DNA from: Lysobacter sp. KIS68-7
Lineage (GTDB): Bacteria; Pseudomonadota; Gammaproteobacteria; Xanthomonadales; Xanthomonadaceae
Reading direction: 5' to 3'
Assembly: GCF_021284745.1 (NCBI RefSeq)
Contig: NZ_CP089925.1
Span: 2,045,001 to 2,109,000, forward strand
Length of the DNA: 64,000 nucleotides
Part shown: positions 36,108 through 47,752 of the stretch, one piece after another
Numbering within the stretch: position 1 is the first letter of the stretch
Layout: every line of letters starts with the position of its first letter
The notes under the pieces: generated by a model
Databases searched by the model: none
What the model was told of the DNA's origin: nothing
Seen by the model: only the letters and a program-made list of their open reading frames with translations
Translations under genes and position numbers: made by a program

Positions 36108-36956
36108 ATGACCGGCTGGACCACCCTCGTGCAGGCGGAAACGCTCGCGATCGCCCTCGGGCGCCCCGACATCGCGATCGTCGATTGCCGGTTCTCCATC
36201 CAGAACCCCGGTGCCGGCGAAAGCGCCTACCTGATCGGGCACCTGCCCAACGCGGTGTACGCGCACCTGGACCGCGACCTGTCGAACATCGGCAAGCAGG
36301 GCGTCGGCCGCCACCCGTGGCCGGACGCGGGGACCTTCACCACCAAGCTCGGCGAGTGGGGGATTTCGCCGCAGACGCAGGTGATCGCCTACGACGATGG
36401 CGAAGGCGCGCACGCGGCGCGTTTCTGGTTCCTGATGCGCGAACTCGGGCACGAGAAAGTGGCCGTGCTCGACGGCGGTTGGAAGCGCTGGACGGCGCTC
36501 GGCCTGCCCGTCGATTCGAGCGTGAAGCGACCGATCACCACCCGCTACAACGGCACCTTCGACACCTCGCGCCTGCTCGATGCCGACGACGTGCAGCAAC
36601 GCCTCGCTGCGGGCGAAGTGTTGATCGATGCACGCGGTGCGGACCGCTTCCGCGGCGAGAACGAAACGATCGATCGCGTCGCGGGGCACGTGCCCGGCGC
36701 GGTGAGTCGTCCGTTCCCGACCAACCTCGACGACCACGGGCGCTTCAAGACGCCCATGCAGCTCGCCGACGAATTCCGCGCGCTGCTTGGCGGCAAGACG
36801 GCGGAGGAAACGATGGTGATGTGCGGCTCGGGCGTGACGGCCTGCCACCACTTGCTGGCGATGGAACGCGCGGGCCTGCGCGGCGCGCGCTTGTACACGG
36901 GCTCGTGGAGCGGTTGGATCTCCGATCCGTCGAGGCAGATCGCGACCGGGGCCTGA
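36108..36956 (+). CDS. sseA: Thiosulfate/3-mercaptopyruvate sulfurtransferase
   Basis: A 282-residue protein with two rhodanese domains. The N-terminal domain is inactive-type (IVDCRFSIQNPGAGESAYLI). The C-terminal domain carries the active-site loop CGSGVTAC, the form typical of 3-mercaptopyruvate sulfurtransferases, and ARLYTGSWSGWISDPSRQIA. It transfers sulfane sulfur to cyanide or thiols. AAGGAGAGG precedes the ATG. The convergent enoyl-CoA hydratase gene ends 3 bp away. Confidence 0.9.
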   Translation: MTGWTTLVQAETLAIALGRPDIAIVDCRFSIQNPGAGESAYLIGHLPNAVYAHLDRDLSNIGKQGVGRHPWPDAGTFTTKLGEWGISPQTQVIAYDDGEGAHAARFWFLMRELGHEKVAVLDGGWKRWTALGLPVDSSVKRPITTRYNGTFDTSRLLDADDVQQRLAAGEVLIDARGADRFRGENETIDRVAGHVPGAVSRPFPTNLDDHGRFKTPMQLADEFRALLGGKTAEETMVMCGSGVTACHHLLAMERAGLRGARLYTGSWSGWISDPSRQIATGA

Positions 36957-36959
36957 GGC

Positions 36960-37718
36960 TTACTTCCCGAGTCGCGCAATCAACGCCTTCAGGCCGGCCT
37001 GCGTATCGGGCTGGCTCCATGCATCCACGAACGATGCGAGCTGGATCCGCTCCGGCTGCATCGCCGCCACGACATCCGCGCGCGAAATCGCACGCGTGCG
37101 CAGCATCGGTTCGCGCGGCAACGCGATCAGCGCTTCGAGCCACAGGCGCGCGCGCGTAGCGACGTTGTCGATGTCCGTCAGTTCGTCCACCAGGCCGATC
37201 GCATGCGCCTGCGCGCTGTCGAGCATTTCGCCGGCGACGAGCAAGCGCTCCGCGCGATGCAGGCCGACGACGCGACGCATCAACCATTGCACGCCTTCCG
37301 GCGCGACCAGGCCCACCTGGGTTTCGTTGAGCCCGAGGCGATAGGGGCCTTCCGCCATCACGCGGTAGTCGCAGCACAACGCGAGCACGCATCCGCCCGC
37401 GGGCGCATGGCCGGCCAGCGCGGCCACGACCGGCACCGGTGTTTCGGCGATCGCACGTGCGCAATCGAAGAACGCCGACCACGCGGTCATCAGCGCGGCG
37501 CGATCGTCGCCGAGCGAGAGCAGGTAGGGCACGTCCAGGCCCGCCGAAAATACCTTCGGGCCGCCCGACAGCACGATGCCCTGCGCGCCGTCGCGCACCG
37601 CGGCGGCGAGGGCTTCGCGCAGGTCATTGCACAGCGCCGGATTCAGCGCGTTGACCGGCGGGCGCGCCAGCTTCAGTTCGACGATGGGGCCGTGATCGAT
37701 GCGTTCGACGAGCGACAT
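36960..37718 (-). CDS. Enoyl-CoA hydratase/isomerase-like protein
   Basis: A 252-residue crotonase-fold protein (MSLVERIDHGPIVELKLARP, KVFSAGLDVPYLLSL, AGHAPAGGCVLALCCDYRVM, LGLNETQVGLVAPEGVQWLM). The second oxyanion-hole segment has the usual glycines. One glutamate (LNETQVGL) remains, a pattern seen in enoyl-CoA isomerases rather than hydratases. AAAGGA precedes the ATG. It is divergent from the copper-chaperone gene with 41 bp between. Confidence 0.85.
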   Translation of the reverse strand: MSLVERIDHGPIVELKLARPPVNALNPALCNDLREALAAAVRDGAQGIVLSGGPKVFSAGLDVPYLLSLGDDRAALMTAWSAFFDCARAIAETPVPVVAALAGHAPAGGCVLALCCDYRVMAEGPYRLGLNETQVGLVAPEGVQWLMRRVVGLHRAERLLVAGEMLDSAQAHAIGLVDELTDIDNVATRARLWLEALIALPREPMLRTRAISRADVVAAMQPERIQLASFVDAWSQPDTQAGLKALIARLGK

Positions 37719-37746
37719 TCGGGCATCCTTTCGTGGGGGCGACCGG

Positions 37747-37752
37747 TATCAT
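37747..37752 (+). promoter_or_regulatory. -10-like hexamer for a probable leaderless transcript
   Basis: TATCAT ends 7 nt before the ATG at 37760. No Shine-Dalgarno lies between. Confidence 0.45.
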
Positions 37753-37759
37753 AGGCCGC

Positions 37760-38221
37760 ATGGAAATCCTTCGCCGCGCCACCTTCGCCCTCATCCTCGC
37801 CGCCTCTGCCGTTGCGCCCGCGTGCGCGAAAGGCAAGGCCGATTGCGTTCCCGTCGTTCGCGAAGGCTGGATCCGCCTGGTGCCCGGCGGCATGCCCATG
37901 CACGCTGGCTTCGGCCGCATCGAGAACAAGTGCGCGATGCCGGCCACCATCGTCGGTGCGCGCAGTCCCGCCTACGACAGCGCCGAGTTGCATGAGACGA
38001 AGATCGTCGACGGCGTGAACCGCATGCGCGCGGTGCCCGAGTTGCGCATCGCACCCGACGACGCGGCCGTGCTCAAGCCCGGCGGCCTGCACCTGATGCT
38101 GATGGATCCGCATGCGCCGCTGAAGGTCGGCAGCAAGGTCGTGATCGAATTCCCGCTGCAGGACGGGCGCGTGGTGCGCGGCGAGTTCGACGTGCGCGCG
38201 CCTGACGCCGTCGCGCCCTAA
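37760..38221 (+). CDS. PCuAC-type periplasmic copper chaperone-like protein
   Basis: A 153-residue exported protein. The signal peptide is at 1-25 (ATFALILAASAVAPACAKG). A DR1885/PCuAC fold follows: EGWIRLVPGGMPMHAGFGRI, AELHETKIVDGVNRMRAV and GGLHLMLMDP. The usual H(M)x10Mx21HxM copper site is only partly kept (HET in place of HxM), so copper binding is plausible but altered. PCuAC proteins deliver Cu(I) to cytochrome oxidase. It is not next to an oxidase gene. The 3' end overlaps the convergent thioesterase by 4 bp. Confidence 0.75.
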   Translation: MEILRRATFALILAASAVAPACAKGKADCVPVVREGWIRLVPGGMPMHAGFGRIENKCAMPATIVGARSPAYDSAELHETKIVDGVNRMRAVPELRIAPDDAAVLKPGGLHLMLMDPHAPLKVGSKVVIEFPLQDGRVVRGEFDVRAPDAVAP

Positions 38222-38636
38222 GGCGCGCTGGCGGCGTTCGCCATTTCGCGCACTGCGTCCGGCAACGGGATCGGTCGCCCGGTCGACGGATCGATCCACA
38301 CCATCACCACGTGGCCGTCGGCGTAGAGCGTCGCGCCGTCCGGCGATTCGATGCGATGGCCGATCGTCACGCTCGTGTTGCCCGCGCGATCGGCGAACAG
38401 CGACACCTCGACGTCCGCGGGGTAGGGAATCGGCGCGCGGTAGTTCAATTGCACCGCTGCCAGCAGCGGCATCATCGTGTCGTTCAACCATTCGCGCTGC
38501 AGCGATTCGAACCAACGGATGCGCGCTTCCTCCAGGAACGTGAGGAAGGTGGAATTGTTGACGTGGTTGAACGCGTCCAGGTCGCGCCAGCGCAACGCCA
38601 TGGGCATGCGGAACAAGGCCGTGCGCGCGGGCTCGC

Positions 38637-38640
<4 letters not shown>
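38218..38640 (-). CDS. Hot-dog acyl-CoA thioesterase (YbgC/4-hydroxybenzoyl type)
   Basis: A 140-residue hot-dog-fold protein with the catalytic Asp region [20 protein letters not shown], then [20 protein letters not shown] and [20 protein letters not shown]. It should hydrolyse short or aromatic acyl-CoAs. It starts within the uvrA stop (ATGA), so it is translated from the uvrA message. Confidence 0.87.
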
Positions 38641-41624
<2,984 letters not shown>

Positions 41625-41768
41625 CGAAAGAGGAGTCCGTGAGCGGGAGCCGTGGCCGAACCACTGAGCGTAGCCGAAAAGGTGGGGACAAATACGTCCG
41701 TCACCAGCCTGCGCGCGCGGCGGCGCGCAGGCGCCTGCTCATCCTCCTGAACAGCACTCCGAAGGCGA

Positions 41769-42773
41769 TCAGCGCAGGACGGTGAACTCCATCCGGCGGT
41801 TCTTCGCCCGGCCTTCCTCGGTGCTGTTGTCGGCGACCGGCTTGTCCTGCCCGTAGCCCTTGCTGGTCAGCAGCGCCGGATCCACGCCATCGGACACCAA
41901 CTGGGACACCACGGCCGCGGCGCGGTCCTGCGACAGCGTCATGTTGGCGGCCGCATCGCCGGTGTTGTCGGTATGGCCGCCGACTTCGATGCGCGTGCCC
42001 GAAGGCGCGGCCTTGATGACGGTGGCGGCCTTGGACAGGATTTCCATGCTGTCCGCAGAGATGCGCGCACTGTCGGTATCGAAGTGGATCGCCATCAGGT
42101 TCAGTGCCTTGACCAGGTCGTCGGCGCTGAAGGTCTTGCCGACCAGCGCGTCCAGCGCGGCGCCGGCGTCGGGCAGTTCGATCTTCGGCATCGAGGGCAC
42201 GGAAACGGCGGGTGTGGGAACGCCCGCCACCGGGGTCGCCTCGCGATGGCAACTGCGGAACGCGAAGAACGCGATCAGCGCGAGCAGCAGCAAGCCCACC
42301 CACGGCAACCAGCCGGGCATGCCGCTGCTGGCCGCGCGCACCGCGCCGGCGCCCGCCGAGGCCGCGGCCGCGCCGGTTCCCATCACGCCGCCCAACAGGC
42401 CCTTGAACTTGTCGGGGATGGCGGTGGGGATGCGCCCGCCCTCGGTGAACTCGTTCACCATGGTCGGCAACATGCCGCTGAGGACACCCGAGACCGCACT
42501 GCGGTCCGCGCCGATCTTGCCGGCCATGTCGCCGATCGTGTTGGCACCGAGCGCGCTTTCGACCTGCATGGGCGAAATCGGCTGGTTGGGGCCGCCGCCC
42601 ACCCAGGACTGGACGATGTCGCCCATGCCCTGCTGTTTGAAGCGGTCGAGGAAGCCGCCGAAGCCGCCGGCCTGGTTGAACATCAGGCCGGTCAGGATGG
42701 GCAGCAGCATGCGAACTTTGTCGGCGCCGATGCCGAAGCGCGCGGCGACCTGTTCGATGAGGGTTTCGAACAT
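41769..42773 (-). CDS. DUF937 (YidB-like) - OmpA fusion membrane protein
   Basis: A 334-residue protein. Residues 1-145 form a DUF937/YidB-like domain rich in glycine loops (LTGLMFNQAGGFGGFLDRFK, SALGANTIGDMAGKIGADRS). One transmembrane helix follows (GMPGWLPWVGLLLLALIAFF). Residues 220-334 are an OmpA peptidoglycan-binding domain (IHFDTDSARISADSMEILSK, GHTDNTGDAAANMTLSQDRA, NRRMEFTVLR). The OmpA domain should lie in the periplasm and DUF937 in the cytoplasm, linking cell wall to cytosol. The ATG at 42773 begins the DUF937 motif. Confidence 0.85.
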   Translation of the reverse strand: MFETLIEQVAARFGIGADKVRMLLPILTGLMFNQAGGFGGFLDRFKQQGMGDIVQSWVGGGPNQPISPMQVESALGANTIGDMAGKIGADRSAVSGVLSGMLPTMVNEFTEGGRIPTAIPDKFKGLLGGVMGTGAAAASAGAGAVRAASSGMPGWLPWVGLLLLALIAFFAFRSCHREATPVAGVPTPAVSVPSMPKIELPDAGAALDALVGKTFSADDLVKALNLMAIHFDTDSARISADSMEILSKAATVIKAAPSGTRIEVGGHTDNTGDAAANMTLSQDRAAAVVSQLVSDGVDPALLTSKGYGQDKPVADNSTEEGRAKNRRMEFTVLR

Positions 42774-42904
42774 GGCGAAGGACCTCCGAGGGGGGCGGGG
42801 GCCACGCGCTCTGCTCGCGGGGCCCGGGATTCTGGCGCCCCGGCCGGTTAAGCGGGCATCACACCGGCCGCTGGCCCCCGGCCGTTCCCCCGGGAGGCCC
42901 ACGG

Positions 42905-42934
42905 TTGACCCTAAGCCGCTGAAACCCCTAGAAT
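42905..42934 (+). promoter_or_regulatory. Sigma-70 promoter of rplU-rpmA
   Basis: TTGACC (42905-42910), 18-bp spacer, TAGAAT (42929-42934). The ATG of rplU is 64 bp beyond. The rest of 42774-42997 holds no gene. Confidence 0.8.
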
Positions 42935-42997
42935 TCCGCTTCTGTTCGCCCTCGATGGCGGGCAGGGACCACAATAACTACAGAGGAAGGCTTGGTC

Positions 42998-43318
42998 ATG
43001 TACGCAGTACTGGTCACGGGCGGTAAGCAATACCGCGTGATGAAGGGCGAGACGCTCCGCGTCGAACTGCTCGACATCGAAGCCGGCAAGGAGATCACGT
43101 TCGACAACGTGCTCATGCTCGGCGACGGCGAAGGCGTCAAGGTCGGCGATGCGCTCAAGGGCGCTTCGGTCACCGCCACCGTCAAGGGTCACGGCCGTGC
43201 CGACAAGGTGCGCATCGTGAAGTTCCGCCGCCGCAAGCACCATCGCAAGCAGATGGGCCACCGGCAGCATTACACCGAAATCGAGATCACCGGCATCGCC
43301 GGTGGCGACAAGAAGTAA
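42998..43318 (+). CDS. rplU: 50S ribosomal protein L21
   Basis: A 106-residue ribosomal protein, [20 protein letters not shown] onwards, with the C-terminal [20 protein letters not shown] of L21. GAGGAAGG precedes the ATG. It forms an operon with rpmA 12 bp later, driven by the promoter at 42905-42934. Confidence 0.97.
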   Translation: MYAVLVTGGKQYRVMKGETLRVELLDIEAGKEITFDNVLMLGDGEGVKVGDALKGASVTATVKGHGRADKVRIVKFRRRKHHRKQMGHRQHYTEIEITGIAGGDKK

Positions 43319-43330
43319 GGAGCAGCAGCC

Positions 43331-43585
43331 ATGGCACATAAAAAGGGCGTAGGTTCTTCGCGCAACGGCCGCGACTCCAATCCGAAGTACCTCGGCGTCA
43401 AGCTGTACGGTGGCCAGGCGGTCGAAGCCGGCAACATCATCGTGCGCCAGCGCGGTACGCAGTTCCACCCGGGTAGCGGCGTCGGCCTCGGCCGCGACCA
43501 CACCCTGTTCGCGCTGGTCGACGGCAAGGTCGAGTTCTCGACCAAGGGTCCGCAGAAGCGCCGCACCGTGAGCATCGTCGAGTAA
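43331..43585 (+). CDS. rpmA: 50S ribosomal protein L27
   Basis: An 84-residue protein, [20 protein letters not shown], with the full L27 core ([20 protein letters not shown] and [20 protein letters not shown]). Its N-terminal tail reaches the peptidyl-transferase centre. It is second in the rplU operon and is followed by a terminator. Confidence 0.97.
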   Translation: MAHKKGVGSSRNGRDSNPKYLGVKLYGGQAVEAGNIIVRQRGTQFHPGSGVGLGRDHTLFALVDGKVEFSTKGPQKRRTVSIVE

Positions 43586-43605
43586 ATTCGACGCACCGGT
43601 GTGCG

Positions 43606-43638
43606 ACGAGCCCCGCTCCGGCGGGGTTCGTTGTTTTT
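43606..43638 (+). terminator. Terminator between rpmA and obgE
   Basis: ACGAGCCCCGC / GCGGGGTTCGT (one G-T pair) with loop TCCG is followed by TGTTTTTGA. It separates rplU-rpmA from obgE, which likely receives read-through or has its own weak promoter. Confidence 0.85.
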
Positions 43639-43640
43639 GA

Positions 43641-44696
<1,056 letters not shown>

Positions 44697-44709
44697 CGCG
44701 CAGGCAACA

Positions 44710-44735
44710 AAAAACCCCGCCGAAGCGGGGTTTTT
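44710..44735. terminator. Bidirectional terminator between obgE and rpsT
   Basis: AAAAACCCCGC / GCGGGGTTTTT with a CGAA loop. T-runs on both strands let it serve obgE (+) and rpsT (-). Confidence 0.92.
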
Positions 44736-44760
44736 CACGAACACTGCGGCGCCTGTGGAA

Positions 44761-45030
44761 TCAGGCGGCCTGCAGCGCCTTGATGCGCGCGGTCAGGCGG
44801 CTCTTGTGACGGGCGGCCTTGTTCTTGTGGATCAGGCCACGCGCGCTGAAGCGGTCAAGGATGGGCTGAGCGACGACGAACGCGGCCTGGGCGGCAGCGG
44901 CATCGTTGGCGTCGAGGGCCTTGAGCACCTTCTTGACGGCGGTGCGCAGCATCGAGCGCTGGGCGGCGTTGCGAGCGTTGCGCACGACGGTCTGCTTGGC
45001 GCGCTTCTTGGCGGACTTGATATTGGCCAC
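44761..45030 (-). CDS. rpsT: 30S ribosomal protein S20
   Basis: An 89-residue protein, [20 protein letters not shown], with the helical S20 body and [20 protein letters not shown] near the end. It is transcribed alone from the promoter at 45091-45119 and ends at the bidirectional terminator. Confidence 0.97.
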   Translation of the reverse strand: MANIKSAKKRAKQTVVRNARNAAQRSMLRTAVKKVLKALDANDAAAAQAAFVVAQPILDRFSARGLIHKNKAARHKSRLTARIKALQAA

Positions 45031-45090
45031 GACGGAATCCTGGGGTTTGTAACGATGAAAAGTGGGTGGGGCGACACAACGAAGCCCGGA

Positions 45091-45119
45091 AGTATGGGTG
45101 TTTCAATGGCTTGGGTCAA
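45091..45119 (-). promoter_or_regulatory. Sigma-70 promoter of rpsT
   Basis: On the minus strand: TTGACC (45114-45119), 17-bp spacer, CATACT (45091-45096), giving a leader of about 53 nt. Confidence 0.75.
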
Positions 45120-45149
45120 CCTTGGCGCCCGCGCCGGAGGCGAGTCCGC

Positions 45150-46769
45150 ATGACGGCCGCCGCCCATCGACCCCGGATGCTCCGGGGCCTGCTGTCCTTC
45201 GGCAGCATGACCATGGTCAGCCGGGTCTTCGGCTTGGTCCGGGACATGGTGATCAACAGCGTGTTCGGCGCCAACGCCGGCACGGACGCCTTCTGGGTGG
45301 CCTTCCGCATCCCGAACTTCATGCGGCGGCTGTTCGCGGAGGGCTCGTTCTCCACGGCCTTCGTCCCCGTCTTCACGGAGATCAAGGAGAAGCGCAGCCA
45401 CGAGGACCTGAAGGAACTGGTCTCCCGTACGGCCGGTACGCTCGGCGGGGTGCTGGCGATCATCGTGGCGTTGGGCGTGTTGTTCGCCCCGCAGGTCACG
45501 CTGCTGTTCTCGCCTGGCTCGGCGGCCAATCCGGAGAAGTTCGCGCTCACGGTGGAGCTGCTGCGACTGACGTTCCCGTTCCTGTTGTTCGTCTCGCTCA
45601 CGGCCCTGGCCGGCGGCGCGCTCAACAGCTTCCATCGTTTCGGCATGCCGGCGCTGACGCCGGTCATCCTCAATCTCTGCATGATCGGCGGCGCGATCTG
45701 GCTGTCGCCGAAGCTCGATGTGCCGATCCTCGCGCTCGGCTGGTCGATCCTCGCTGCCGGCGTGCTGCAGTTGCTGTTCCAGCTGCCGCAGCTGGCCAAG
45801 CTGGATCTGCTGTCGCTGCCGAAGTGGGGCGCCTCGCATCCGGATGTGCGGAAAGTGATGCGCCTGATGGTGCCCACGCTGTTCGGCTCCTCGATCGCGC
45901 AGATCAACCTGCTGCTCGATACGGTGATCGCTTCGCTGCTGATTGCCGGTTCGCAGACGTGGTTGTCGCAGGCCGATCGCTTCCTCGAACTGCCGCTCGG
46001 CGTGTTCGGCGTGGCACTCGGCACGGTGATCCTGCCGGCGCTGGCGCGCCACCATGTCAACACCGATCGCGCGGGCTTTTCCAACGCGCTCGACTGGGGC
46101 CTGCGCACGACGCTCATGATCTCGATCCCGGCCGCGCTGGGCCTGATGCTGCTGTCGGTGCCGCTGGTGTCCACGCTGTTCCAGCACGGCCGCTTCACCG
46201 CATTCGATACGCGCATGGCGGCCTTGTCGGTGTTCGGCCTGAGCTTCGGCCTGCCGGCCTTCGCGCTGGTGAAAGTGGTGCTGCCTGCGTTCTACGCGCG
46301 GCAGGACACGAAGACGCCGGTGCGCGCGGGCGTGGCCTCGCTGGTCGCGAACATGGTGTTCAACGGCCTGATCCTCGCGATCCTGTACGTCGTGATGGTG
46401 CCGGAGCACTTCAAGCAGGGCCCGATCCTGGTGGCCTTATCGTCGGTGCCGGGCCTGCATTTCGCGCTGGGCCTGGCGAGCGCCGCGGCGAGTTACCTGA
46501 ACCTGATGCTGCTGTGGCGCTGGCTGCGGCAGGCCGGCGTGTACGAGCGGAAGCCGGGGTGGGGTGTGTTCCTGCTGCGCCTGGGCGTGGCGTGCGCGGC
46601 GATGGTCGTGTTCCTGATCGTGGCGCTGCGGCTCGGGCCGGACTTCACCGCCGTGCGGGTCGCCACGCGCATCCTCTGGCTCGGCCTGCTGGTCGGCGGC
46701 GGCGCGGCGGTCTATGGCGCGGCGATGCTCGCGATGGGCTTCCGCCCGAGCGACCTGAGGGAACATTGA
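45150..46769 (+). CDS. murJ: Lipid II flippase MurJ
   Basis: A 539-residue polytopic membrane protein of the MATE/MOP superfamily that flips lipid II for peptidoglycan synthesis. FGSMTMVSRVFGLVRDMVIN, GTDAFWVAFRIPNFMRRLFA and EGSFSTAFVPVFTE are the family's N-terminal signature, followed by 13-14 hydrophobic helices. The ATG at 45150 has CGGAGG upstream. It is divergent from rpsT and precedes ribF-ileS-lspA-ispH. Confidence 0.95.
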   Translation: MTAAAHRPRMLRGLLSFGSMTMVSRVFGLVRDMVINSVFGANAGTDAFWVAFRIPNFMRRLFAEGSFSTAFVPVFTEIKEKRSHEDLKELVSRTAGTLGGVLAIIVALGVLFAPQVTLLFSPGSAANPEKFALTVELLRLTFPFLLFVSLTALAGGALNSFHRFGMPALTPVILNLCMIGGAIWLSPKLDVPILALGWSILAAGVLQLLFQLPQLAKLDLLSLPKWGASHPDVRKVMRLMVPTLFGSSIAQINLLLDTVIASLLIAGSQTWLSQADRFLELPLGVFGVALGTVILPALARHHVNTDRAGFSNALDWGLRTTLMISIPAALGLMLLSVPLVSTLFQHGRFTAFDTRMAALSVFGLSFGLPAFALVKVVLPAFYARQDTKTPVRAGVASLVANMVFNGLILAILYVVMVPEHFKQGPILVALSSVPGLHFALGLASAAASYLNLMLLWRWLRQAGVYERKPGWGVFLLRLGVACAAMVVFLIVALRLGPDFTAVRVATRILWLGLLVGGGAAVYGAAMLAMGFRPSDLREH

Positions 46770-46785
46770 TTCCGCGGCCGGCCGC

Positions 46786-46791
46786 TATACT
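46786..46791 (+). promoter_or_regulatory. -10 hexamer for ribF, probable leaderless transcript
   Basis: TATACT ends 10 nt before the ribF ATG at 46802. TTGATT at 46766 gives a short 14-bp spacer. No Shine-Dalgarno is present. Confidence 0.5.
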
Positions 46792-46801
46792 CCCGCGTTC
46801 C

Positions 46802-47752
46802 ATGAGCAGGCTGTTCCGTGACGTCGAAGGCGGGCCTTTGTGCCCCCAAGGCAGCGTGGTCTGCATCGGCGCCTTCGACGGCCTCCATCTCGGCCATCGG
46901 GCGCTGGTGCACCGCGCGGTCGAGCGTGCGCGCGAACTCGGCGTGCCGGCCGTCGCCTTGACCTTCGAACCGCTGCCGCGCGAATTCTTCGCGCCCGCGC
47001 AGAAGCCGCCGCGCCTCACCCTGGCGCGCGCGAAGTTCGAAGGCCTGCGCGACATCGGCATCGACCTGGTCGGCCTGCTGCGTTTCGATGCGAAGCTCGC
47101 GTCGATGGAGGCCGAACGCTTCGTGCGCGAGATCCTCGTCGGTCGCCTTCAGGTGCGCGAGGTGTGGATCGGCCCCGACTTCCGCTTCGGCAAGGGCAGG
47201 GCGGGCGATCTGACCTTGTTGCGGACGCTCGGCGAATCCCTCGGCTTCACCGCGCATGCGATCCACCCGGTCGCGGTCGATGGCGAGCGCGTGTCGAGCA
47301 CGCGCATTCGCGAAGCGCTGAACGTCGGCGATTTCGACAGCGTCGAGCGCCTGCTCGGTCGTCGCTATGCCATCGCCGGTCGCGTGGTGCGCGGCAAGCA
47401 ACTCGGCCGCACGCTGGGTTACCCGACCGCGAACCTGCGCTACGGTGGCAAGCGTCCGCCCTTGCAAGGCATCTACGCCACGCGCGTGCATGGCGTGGGC
47501 GCACATCCGATCGCATCGGTCTCGAGCTTCGGCACGCGTCCGACCGTTGCGGGCGTGGAGCCCTTGCTCGAAGCGCATCTGTTCGACTTCGATGGCGACC
47601 TCTACGGGCGCCGCATCGCGGTGGAATTCGTGGCGCGCCTGCGCGACGAACTTGCTTTCGCCGATCTGCCCGCACTGGTCGCCCAGATGCATCGCGACGC
47701 CCAACAGGCACGCGACCTCCTTTCCACCTTCAAGCAACAGGCTTGCGCGTGA
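46802..47752 (+). CDS. ribF: Riboflavin kinase / FAD synthetase
   Basis: A 316-residue bifunctional enzyme making FMN and FAD. The N-terminal nucleotidyltransferase has [20 protein letters not shown] and [18 protein letters not shown]. The C-terminal flavokinase has [30 protein letters not shown] and [20 protein letters not shown]. The stop overlaps the ileS GTG (GTGA). Confidence 0.95.
   Translation: MSRLFRDVEGGPLCPQGSVVCIGAFDGLHLGHRALVHRAVERARELGVPAVALTFEPLPREFFAPAQKPPRLTLARAKFEGLRDIGIDLVGLLRFDAKLASMEAERFVREILVGRLQVREVWIGPDFRFGKGRAGDLTLLRTLGESLGFTAHAIHPVAVDGERVSSTRIREALNVGDFDSVERLLGRRYAIAGRVVRGKQLGRTLGYPTANLRYGGKRPPLQGIYATRVHGVGAHPIASVSSFGTRPTVAGVEPLLEAHLFDFDGDLYGRRIAVEFVARLRDELAFADLPALVAQMHRDAQQARDLLSTFKQQACA

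Noticed and set aside
41708-41731. CCTGCGCGC / GCGCGCAGG hairpin between the OmpA fusion gene and uvrA as a terminator
   Set aside because: No T-tract follows on the minus strand, and such GC stems are common here by chance.
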